This document shows positions 58,196 to 64,000 of a DNA stretch of 64,000 nucleotides, piece by piece. A model generated the notes under the pieces. The model saw only the letters and a program-made list of their open reading frames with translations. It did no database searches and was not told the origin of the DNA. This DNA comes from Miltoncostaea sp963703045 (GTDB lineage Bacteria; Actinomycetota; Thermoleophilia; Miltoncostaeales; Miltoncostaeaceae). The stretch covers positions 2,108,001 to 2,172,000 of the forward strand of contig OY969782.1 of NCBI GenBank assembly GCA_963703045.1, in the 5' to 3' direction. A program made the position numbers and the translations under genes. Each line of letters starts with the position of its first letter. The stretch's first letter is position 1.

Positions 58196-59326
58196 TCAGG
58201 CCGCGACGAAGATCGGCAGGGAGACCAGGGCCTCGGTGCGGCCGGCGTCGCTGGTGGTCCGGACGTCGCCGTGGTGCAGGCGCGCCCGCTCGCGGGCACG
58301 CTCGATCGCGGCGGCGCCACGGCGCCGCATCGGCCCGGACACCCGCAGCTCGAGCGCCTGGTCGGCGAAGCGGACGTGCACCTCGACGCCGGGCGCGTCC
58401 CGGATCGCCTCGAGCAGGTGCTCGCAGACCCGGTACGCCGACAGCTCGACGCCGGCGGGCAGGACGCGCGGACGGCCCTCCACGGTCAGCCGCGCGCCCG
58501 GACCCTTGCTGCGGACCAGCAGGGCGTCGAGCTGGGTGAGCGTCGGCTGCGGGGCGGTCGCGGCATCGGCCTCGTCGTCGCGGAGCACCCCGACCACCGA
58601 CCGCATCTCCTGCAGGGTGGCGCGGGCGTCGCGCTCGATGCGCCGGAAGGCGTCCCCGGCGACGTCCGGGTCGGCGTCGCCGCCCATCTCGGCCAGCCGG
58701 GCGAGCTCGCCGAGCCGCCGCTGGAGCAGCGCGTCGAGCTCGACGGAGAGGCGCTCCCGGTCGCCGGCGACCTCGAGGCGCGCGTGCTCGTCGCGGGTGC
58801 GACGGAGCTCGACCGTCCGGGCCTGCAGCTCGCGCGCCATCCGGCCTCGCGAGCGGACGAGCAGCCCGATCCCCCAGAGGACCGCGGTGAGCGGCGCGAC
58901 GAAGGTGATCGCCCCCGCATCGGCTCCCGACGGCTCGTCGGTGATGCAGACGAGGATGCCGACGCCGAGCGCGACCGCGAGAGCGGTGATCGAGGCGCCT
59001 CGATCGAGCCGGACGCCCGCCGAGAAGACGAGCACGAACGCGACCGACAGCACGGGGCCGCAGCGGATGACGCTGTCGCCGAACAGGGCGACGTGCACCA
59101 GCAGCCCCGCGAGCGTGGCGGCGAGGGCGGCGAGCGGCGCAGCCCGCCGCCAGAGGAGCGGGACGGTGAAGGCCAGTGCGAGCGGCGCCGCGAACGCGCT
59201 CACGTCCATCGCGTCGTCCGCCGCCTGCGTGAGCGTGAACGCGACGGCGACGAGGCTGACGAGCCCTGCGAGGACGATGTCGCGCCTGCCGATCGGTTCG
59301 CCTGCGGATGTCATGGATCGGAGCAT
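58196..59326 (-). CDS. Degenerate histidine-kinase-like membrane protein without phospho-His
   Basis: 376 residues from the ATG at 59326 (AAAGGA upstream). It has the same plan as the following gene: four to five membrane helices, then a coiled helix (RTVELRRTRDEHARLEVAGD). But where HisKA_3 kinases have ELHD.VAH the sequence is ERLSVELDALLQRRLGELAR, with no His. The ATPase end (LSAYRVCEHLLEAIRDAPGV, then RERARLHHGDVRT) lacks the N-box Asn and clear G-boxes. It is likely a pseudokinase partner that modulates the intact kinase encoded next to it. Confidence 0.78.
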   Translation of the reverse strand: MLRSMTSAGEPIGRRDIVLAGLVSLVAVAFTLTQAADDAMDVSAFAAPLALAFTVPLLWRRAAPLAALAATLAGLLVHVALFGDSVIRCGPVLSVAFVLVFSAGVRLDRGASITALAVALGVGILVCITDEPSGADAGAITFVAPLTAVLWGIGLLVRSRGRMARELQARTVELRRTRDEHARLEVAGDRERLSVELDALLQRRLGELARLAEMGGDADPDVAGDAFRRIERDARATLQEMRSVVGVLRDDEADAATAPQPTLTQLDALLVRSKGPGARLTVEGRPRVLPAGVELSAYRVCEHLLEAIRDAPGVEVHVRFADQALELRVSGPMRRRGAAAIERARERARLHHGDVRTTSDAGRTEALVSLPIFVAA

Positions 59327-59556
59327 GGCGGTGGGGGTGTCCTTTCGTAAAGAGGATCCCGGCCGGGCGGGGATGGGCGCAGCGTCGGCCCCCGGGCCGC
59401 CGCCGTCGTCACCCGCACGGATGATCCGCCGCCCCGCCGCTCGTCGCGGCGGGTGATGCCGCAGGCACGGGGTGCGGAGATGCTGGCGTCGTCGGTCGAT
59501 CTTGGATCCGGTTCCGCGACCCACTACGACGGATCGGGCGCCGGGAAGGAGACGCC

Positions 59557-59901
59557 ATGTCCCACACCTGCACCGCCAGGAGCGCCGACCTTCGACGCTG
59601 CGCCGTGCGGCTCGTCCTCGCGACCGCGATCCTCGTGGCCGCGGCGGCGTGGCTCGGCGCGCCCGGCCCCGTGGGGGCGGCGCCGCGTGGCGTGGTCGTG
59701 AGCCCGGACGGCCGCTCGTTGTACGTCGCCTCCACCACCGACGACTCGGTCACGCACTTCGCCCGCGACGCGGAGGGGCGCCTGTTCGATCGCGGCTGCG
59801 TCGGCGACGGCACCCCCGGCTGCATCCAGGTCACATCGCTCGACACCGTCGGCACGGCCGGCCTGCCGCTGCGGGCGAGCGTGACGGTGCGGGCGCGGTA
59901 G
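59557..59901 (+). CDS. Short secreted protein with a single propeller blade (truncated)
   Basis: 114 residues. Signal peptide (RLVLATAILVAAAAWLGAPG ... GAAP) then PRGVVVSPDGRSLYVAS, a typical first blade of YVTN/lactonase-like surface propellers, and FARDAEGRLFDRGCVGDG with two Cys. A propeller needs six to eight blades, but here the chain stops after one. No frame downstream resumes the repeat. It is either the truncated head of a larger gene or a shortened functional secreted peptide. It precedes the cyclase-NarL gene in the same orientation. Confidence 0.6.
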   Translation: MSHTCTARSADLRRCAVRLVLATAILVAAAAWLGAPGPVGAAPRGVVVSPDGRSLYVASTTDDSVTHFARDAEGRLFDRGCVGDGTPGCIQVTSLDTVGTAGLPLRASVTVRAR

Positions 59902-59987
59902 CCCCGGCACCCACCCGGCCGGCCACCGACGCGGTGGCCGGCCGGGAGGATTGACCCCGCACCGCTCCCGGAAGAGAATCGCGCGCC

Positions 59988-61220
59988 GTGGACGGCCCCC
60001 TCGTCATCCTCCTCGTCGCCGCCCTGCCGCCCCCCCTCGTGCGGGCCGGGCGGACCGACGACGACGCGGCGGACACGGCGCGGCGCGCCGCGCTCGCACA
60101 CCTGCGGCGTGCCCTCGACGCACACGGCGGCCGCGAGATCCGCACGACCGGCGCGAGCCTGATGGCGTCGTTCGCGAGCGCCGTCTCCGCCGTGCGCTGC
60201 GCCATCGAGATGCAGCGCACGGCGGGGGACGGGGGGCACGGCGACCTCCGCATCGGCCTCGCGGCGGGTGAGCCGATCGCCGACGGCGCGGACCTCCACG
60301 GCACCCCCGTGACCCTCGCGCTGAGGTTGTCGGAGACGGCGGCCCCGGGGGAGATCGTGGCGACCGACGTCGTCCGCCAGATCGCGGGGCCGCGGACCGC
60401 GGGTCGGATACGCGCCGCGGGAGGCCTGCGGCTGCCGGGCCTGGCCGAGCGCGTCGCCATCGCGCACGTCGTCTGGCGAGACGAGGACGCACCGGCCGGC
60501 CCGCCCGACGAGGGGCCCTCGACCGCCCCGGCGGCGGAGATCACGGTGGTGGTGGCCGACGACCAGCGGCTCCTGCGCGCGGGCTTCCGGGTGATCCTCG
60601 ATTCGGAGCCGGACATCCGGGTGATCGGCGAGGCCGCCGACGGAGATGCGGCGGTCGAGATGGCGCGGGGCCGCCGACCCGACGTGGTCCTCATGGACAT
60701 CCGCATGCCGGGGTGCGACGGTCTGCAGGCGGCGGAGCGCATCCTCGCCGAGCCCGGTCTGCGGACCGCCGTGCTCATGCTCACGACCTTCGATCGCGAC
60801 GAGTACGTGTACGAGGCGCTGCGAATCGGCGCGAGCGGCTTCCTGCTCAAGGACACGCCCGCGGATCGGCTCCTGGACGCCGTGCGCGTCGCGGCGGCGG
60901 GCGAGGCGATGCTGGCGCCCGGGATCACGCGCCGGCTGATCGAGCGCTTCGCCCACGCGGCACGGCCGGCGTCCGGCGGCGTGCCGGCCGCGCTGTCGGC
61001 CCTCACCGCGCGTGAGATCGACGTGCTGCGCCTGGTCGCCCGCGGGCTGTCGAACGCCGAGATCGCCGCCCGACTCGTGCTGGGTGAGAACACCGTGAAG
61101 ACCCACGTCGCCCACGTGCTCGGCAAGCTCGGCCTGCGCGACCGCGTGCAGGCCGTCGTACTCGCCTACGAGACCGGACTCGTCGACCGGCGGCTCTCGC
61201 CGGGCGACCCCTTCCGCTGA
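59988..61220 (+). CDS. Catalytically dead cyclase domain fused to a NarL/FixJ response regulator
   Basis: 410 residues, GTG start. Residues 1-165 resemble a class III nucleotidyl cyclase domain (DAHGGREIRTTGASLMASFASAV, then RIGLAAGEPIADGADLHGTP), but the metal-binding Asp residues are missing: the FTDxxGST motif is gone, and HTGDGIMASF has become TTGASLMASF. Residues 184-305 are a receiver domain with Asp237 (VVLMDIRMPG) and Lys in FLLKDTP. Residues 340-405 are a LuxR-type HTH (LTAREIDVLRLVARGLSNAE, then LVLGENTVKTHVAHVL). The dead domain may bind a nucleotide or a partner as a regulatory input. Confidence 0.88.
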   Translation: MDGPLVILLVAALPPPLVRAGRTDDDAADTARRAALAHLRRALDAHGGREIRTTGASLMASFASAVSAVRCAIEMQRTAGDGGHGDLRIGLAAGEPIADGADLHGTPVTLALRLSETAAPGEIVATDVVRQIAGPRTAGRIRAAGGLRLPGLAERVAIAHVVWRDEDAPAGPPDEGPSTAPAAEITVVVADDQRLLRAGFRVILDSEPDIRVIGEAADGDAAVEMARGRRPDVVLMDIRMPGCDGLQAAERILAEPGLRTAVLMLTTFDRDEYVYEALRIGASGFLLKDTPADRLLDAVRVAAAGEAMLAPGITRRLIERFAHAARPASGGVPAALSALTAREIDVLRLVARGLSNAEIAARLVLGENTVKTHVAHVLGKLGLRDRVQAVVLAYETGLVDRRLSPGDPFR

Positions 61221-61261
61221 GTCTCCTCGCCGGCCGGGGTCCCGCCGCGGAGCGCCTCCGA

Positions 61262-62074
61262 TCAGCCGGGCTTGCGCGCGATCGCGAACAGCTTGGCGAA
61301 CTCGTAGCGCCAGCCGCGCGTGCCTGACCGCTCGCGCAGCCGCGCCTCGATGTTGGCCACGTACTCGGCCACCTCCGCCTCGGACTGGTCGCCGATCACG
61401 TGGCCCGCGACGACCCGCATGCGCTCCATGTACGCCTCGACCGAGGTGTGGCGCACCCGGGTCTCCATCCAGATGTCGAGCGGCTCCAGGCCGGCGCCGA
61501 CGAGGTAGTCCTCCATCTCCTCCCCGTCGCGCTGGTTGCCGTCGAAGGCGCCCACCCACCGGTAGTTGATCGGCTCGACGTTGGAGATCACGTCCCGGTA
61601 GGCCTGCTCGCCGCCGCGTCCCGACATGAGGATCGCGACGACCCCGCCCGGCCGGAGCGCCCGGGCCATCGCCCGTGCCGCCTCCCACTTGCGCGGGAAC
61701 CAGTGGTAGGCCATCGAGCAGATCACGAGGTCGAACGAGCCCTCGGCGACCGGCATGGCTTCCACGTCGGCCTCGGCCAGCGTGATCTCCACGCCCTCGA
61801 TGCCGCCGAGCTTGGCCCCGAACCTCTCGAGCATGCCGGCGGCGGGGTCGACGCCCGTGATCCGCGCGGGGCGGAAGCGGTCGATCACGGCCTGGGTCGC
61901 CCACCCGGTGCCGCAGCCGACATCCAGCACGTCGTCGTACCGGCCGGGCGGGATGCTGAGCACGAGGCGCTGCGCGCCCTCGATGTTGAACCGGACGGCG
62001 TCCTCGTAGTCCGATGCGGTCTCGGTGAACCCGCCGGAGACCGACTCGTGGCTGCTGTGGATGTGCGACGACAT
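61262..62074 (-). CDS. Class I SAM-dependent methyltransferase
   Basis: 270 residues, ATG at 62074. Motifs: DDVLDVGCGTGWATQAVIDR (SAM), ITGVDPAAGMLERFG, AEADVEAMPVAEGSFDLVI and ARALRPGGVVAILMSG. The C-terminal half has a conserved TSVEAYMERMRVVAGHV helix region for substrate binding, as in methyltransf_11-type small-molecule enzymes. Substrate unknown. It is transcribed separately from the regulator upstream, with a terminator in between. Confidence 0.9.
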   Translation of the reverse strand: MSSHIHSSHESVSGGFTETASDYEDAVRFNIEGAQRLVLSIPPGRYDDVLDVGCGTGWATQAVIDRFRPARITGVDPAAGMLERFGAKLGGIEGVEITLAEADVEAMPVAEGSFDLVICSMAYHWFPRKWEAARAMARALRPGGVVAILMSGRGGEQAYRDVISNVEPINYRWVGAFDGNQRDGEEMEDYLVGAGLEPLDIWMETRVRHTSVEAYMERMRVVAGHVIGDQSEAEVAEYVANIEARLRERSGTRGWRYEFAKLFAIARKPG

Positions 62075-62189
62075 GTTCGGGCGGTGCTCCTGGGTGAGGG
62101 GGCGGGCCGGTCGAGCCGTGGGCTTCGTGACCGGATCATGTCTACACGGCTCGCGCGGCTCCTCGCGGAACCGCTTCGCCCGCCCGGCG

Positions 62190-62216
62190 CCCCACCCTGC
62201 TCGGCGCAGGGTGGGG
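62190..62216 (-). terminator. Terminator hairpin after the NarL regulator gene
   Basis: A perfect 11-bp stem CCCCACCCTGC / GCAGGGTGGGG with a 5-nt loop lies 72 nt past the stop of the regulator on the minus strand. Confidence 0.65.
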
Positions 62217-62287
62217 AGGGGGGTCCTCGTCCACCGCGTCGTCGATGGCACCTCCCGACGACCGGTCCGGACGGACTCGCCGCCCGG

Positions 62288-62914
62288 TCAGCTCACGTCG
62301 ATGAGGCCGCGGCTGATCGCGACGCTCACGGCCCCGGCCCGCGTGTCGACGCCGAGCTTGGCGAAGAGGTGCGCGACGTGACTCTTGACCGTGGCCTCGC
62401 TCAGGTTCAGCCGGTCGGCGATCCCCCGGTTCGTCAGCCCGTCGGCCAGGTGCCCGAGGATCTCGAGCTCGCGGGCGGTCGGGGCCGGGGTCGGGCTGCG
62501 GAGGCGACTCATCAGCCGGCCCGCGACCGGGGCCGCGAGCACGGTGTCCCCGCGGGCGGAGCCCACGATCGCCGCGGCGAGCTCGTCGATCCTGGTGCCC
62601 TTCAGGAGATAGCCGGTCGCACCCGCCTCCGCGGCCCGCACGATGTCCTGCTCGCTGTCGTAGCTCGTGAAGACCAGTACGCGGGGCGCGTCGGGAAGCG
62701 AGGCGATCCGGCGCGTCGCCTCGATGCCGTCGATGCCGGGCCCCATCCGGAGATCCATCAGCGCGACGTCGGGGCGCGTCCGCGCGGCCTGCGCGACGGC
62801 CTCCTCGCCGTCCGCCGCCTCGCCGACGATCTCGAGGCCGGGGACCTCGTCGAGCATCGCGCGCAGCCCTTCCCGCACGACGGGGTGGTCGTCGACGATC
62901 AGCACGCGCACCAC
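62288..62914 (-). CDS. NarL/FixJ-family response regulator
   Basis: 208 residues from a GTG at 62914; the frame is open to 63049 but the added 45 residues are Arg/Gly/Pro-rich and unlike a receiver N-terminus. Receiver domain: VLIVDDHPVVREGLRAMLDE, phosphoacceptor Asp in VALMDLRMGPGIDG (with one extra Gly after Met relative to the usual MPG), and Lys in YLLKGTR. LuxR HTH: PTARELEILGHLADGLTNRG and LSEATVKSHVAHLFAKL. A palindrome at 63070-63085 upstream may be its own binding site. Either of the nearby sensor kinases could be the partner. Confidence 0.9.
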   Translation of the reverse strand: MVRVLIVDDHPVVREGLRAMLDEVPGLEIVGEAADGEEAVAQAARTRPDVALMDLRMGPGIDGIEATRRIASLPDAPRVLVFTSYDSEQDIVRAAEAGATGYLLKGTRIDELAAAIVGSARGDTVLAAPVAGRLMSRLRSPTPAPTARELEILGHLADGLTNRGIADRLNLSEATVKSHVAHLFAKLGVDTRAGAVSVAISRGLIDVS

Positions 62915-63260
62915 GCCCCCACCGCCGGCCGGGTCGCCCCCCCGGCGCCGCGCGCGCGGCGTTCCCCGGAGCCAGCCGCGCGCCGACGCGCGGTCGCCGG
63001 GGGCATCTGCGGATGAGCCGATCGGGGGTCCTCCCACGACGTGATTCACGTTCGGATCGGCTCGTATCTACTCATATGTATGAGTCGTCAATCACCTGAA
63101 CGGACGTCCAGGAAATCACCCGTCGGTCTGATGATCGGGCGCGGCTCCGTTGATTGAGTCGTGCGACCGCCGCCGCCCACCCGTCCCTCCGACGGGCCGG
63201 CGCGTGGCGTGACACCGGCGGCGATGGCTCGCCGGGTCAGACCAAACGGAGGGGCGCACC
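62915..63260. other. Regulatory intergenic region, 346 bp
   Basis: The region between the divergent NarL regulator and the Ser/Lys-rich micro-protein gene contains the AT-rich palindrome at 63070-63085 and the promoters of both. No further ORF with an RBS was found. Confidence 0.5.
63070..63085. promoter_or_regulatory. 16-bp inverted repeat (operator candidate)
   Basis: ACTCATA-TG-TATGAGT has perfect 7-bp arms around a 2-nt centre and stands out as an AT-rich island in very GC-rich DNA. It lies upstream of both the NarL regulator and the micro-protein gene. LuxR-type regulators bind short dyads of this kind, so autoregulation is possible. Confidence 0.5.
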
Positions 63261-63392
63261 ATGCCGAAGTACGGCGGCTACTATCCCGCGAAGCGCAAGG
63301 GCAAGCACGGCTCGAGTTCCGGGTCGAGCAAGAGCAGCTCGAGCAAGTCGCGCTCGAAGAGCTCCGGGTCCTCGAAGTCCAAGCACTGCTGA
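63261..63392 (+). CDS. 43-residue Ser/Lys-rich basic micro-protein
   Basis: ATG at 63261 with GGAGGGG 7 nt upstream; 44 codons to TGA. The protein starts MPKYGGYYPAKRKGKHG and continues as a near-pure Ser/Lys/Gly tract ending SKSKHC. It is strongly basic, has no hydrophobic segment and has one C-terminal Cys. Such composition is seen in nucleic-acid or polyphosphate-binding tails, spore/cell-wall proteins and secreted peptides. It lies 60 nt before an ABC exporter gene in the same orientation, so it could be a substrate of that exporter, but this is speculative. Confidence 0.6.
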   Translation: MPKYGGYYPAKRKGKHGSSSGSSKSSSSKSRSKSSGSSKSKHC

Positions 63393-63452
63393 GAGCGGAG
63401 TGAACTTCTCGGCCGCGCCCCGCCCGCCGGCGGCGCGGCCGGCGGAGTGCTG

Positions 63453-64000
63453 ATGGCGGAGCCCGCACACCGAGCCGGTCTGGCGGCGCGCGTCCGCCTC
63501 GCGCTCCTGCCCGCGGCGCTGAACAGCGGCCTCGTGGCCGAGGCGCCGCCCGTACCCATCCGGGACATCTTCCGCCGCTTCTGGCCCTATGCCCGGCCGT
63601 ATCGGGCCTGGCTGTGGGGCACCCTGGTGTTCATCGCGATCGGCCCGGCGATCGACATCGCGACCATCTGGCTCTTCAAGGAGGTCGTTGACGAGGTCTT
63701 CGTGCCGATGGACCTCGGGCCCCTCCCCTGGATCGCGGCCGCCTACATGGGCGTCGTCCTGCTGGGAGGGATCGTCAACTTCGCCGACGACTACCTCTCC
63801 GCGGTGGTCGGCCAGCGATTCCTGCTCGACCTGCGCACCTCGTTCTTCCGCCACCTGCAGGGGCTGTCGCTCGACTTCTTCGAGCGGCGCCGACTCGGCG
63901 ACACGATGTCGCGGGTCACGGGCGACATCGCCTCGATCGAGACGCTCGTGCTCTCGGGGGTCGCCGACGCGCTCTCCTACGTCCTCCGCATCGGGCTCTT
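63453..64000 (+). CDS. ABC exporter, transmembrane domain (3' end outside window)
   Basis: Open from the ATG at 63453 to the window end (182 codons visible). After an N-terminal cytoplasmic segment (FRRFWPYARPYRAWLWGTLV) come transmembrane helices and the ABC_membrane type-1 exporter sequence VVGQRFLLDLRTSFFRHLQG, LSLDFFERRRLGDTMSRVTGD and SIETLVLSGVADAL. These are hallmarks of fused TMD-NBD exporters of the MsbA/BmrA type; the ATPase half would lie beyond the window. Possible cargo includes lipids, drugs or peptides. Confidence 0.9.
   Translation, partial: MAEPAHRAGLAARVRLALLPAALNSGLVAEAPPVPIRDIFRRFWPYARPYRAWLWGTLVFIAIGPAIDIATIWLFKEVVDEVFVPMDLGPLPWIAAAYMGVVLLGGIVNFADDYLSAVVGQRFLLDLRTSFFRHLQGLSLDFFERRRLGDTMSRVTGDIASIETLVLSGVADALSYVLRIGL

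Overview
The window is about 64 kb of very GC-rich chromosomal DNA from an actinomycete-type bacterium. GTG starts are common, stop-to-start overlaps of the ATGA/GTGA type are frequent, several genes have a TAnnnT box 6-10 nt before the start codon and no Shine-Dalgarno (SD) sequence, and there is a Gram-positive-type LexA box. Gene content (YVTN propellers, DUF4242-cyclase, DUF2277, PQQ sugar dehydrogenase, many soil-type regulators) would fit Thermoleophilia (Solirubrobacterales or relatives). That placement is an inference; no rRNA or marker set is present.

Layout. 1-5.3 kb: an esterase, a PaaI thioesterase, the eroded tail of a chemotaxis receptor, a large HExxH protein with an OmpA-like domain and an injection-system-cargo-like N-terminus, tRNA-Val/tRNA-Asp, and an FHA-HtrA membrane protease. 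5.4-19 kb: AlkZ-like glycosylase, PQQ sugar dehydrogenase, cupredoxin lipoprotein, a secreted repeat protein, a DUF4242-nucleotidyl cyclase coupled to a response regulator/thioredoxin-reductase-like fusion, an MFS transporter, a seven-repeat YVTN propeller and a GT4 glycosyltransferase. 19.0-19.3 kb: tRNA-Glu preceded by a structured leader carrying a ten-codon ORF and a terminator-like hairpin. 19.4-30.2 kb: DUF427 protein, disulfide oxidoreductase, a membrane-lipid-modifying operon (FAD oxidase, DUF1365, CFA synthase, SDR) divergent from a fatty-acid desaturase, an L,D-transpeptidase, and an ABC-2 exporter divergent from its probable TetR regulator.

30-45 kb: a XamI-type restriction-modification pair, a YpfJ-like metalloprotease, metF, GlsB-like protein, amino-acid oxidase, the TIGR02587/TIGR02588 membrane pair, a FetAB-like iron exporter, aldo/keto reductase, an Anbu-type proteasome homologue, DUF2277, and a fluoride operon (two crcB genes and a triple-DUF190 protein). 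45-53 kb: a gene under a consensus LexA box, a molybdate operon (regulator-modA-modB-modC), a BTAD-type regulator, methyltransferase, TetR and cupin. 53-64 kb: DUF378, NTF2-like, DUF2235, DsrE, exonuclease III, two tandem sensor kinases (the upstream one lacking the phospho-His), a dead-cyclase/NarL fusion, a methyltransferase, a NarL regulator, a Ser/Lys-rich micro-protein and the start of an ABC exporter.

Two cross-cutting points matter to the reader. First, at least nine otherwise well-conserved genes carry single-base indels, eight of nine being one-base insertions, which looks more like uncorrected sequencing error than biology. Second, three short stretches are true remnants of larger genes (chemotaxis receptor, intradiol dioxygenase, heavy-metal P-type ATPase). 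No CRISPR array, prophage, insertion sequence or complete biosynthetic cluster was seen. The most unusual element is the tRNA-Glu leader at 19.1-19.28 kb.
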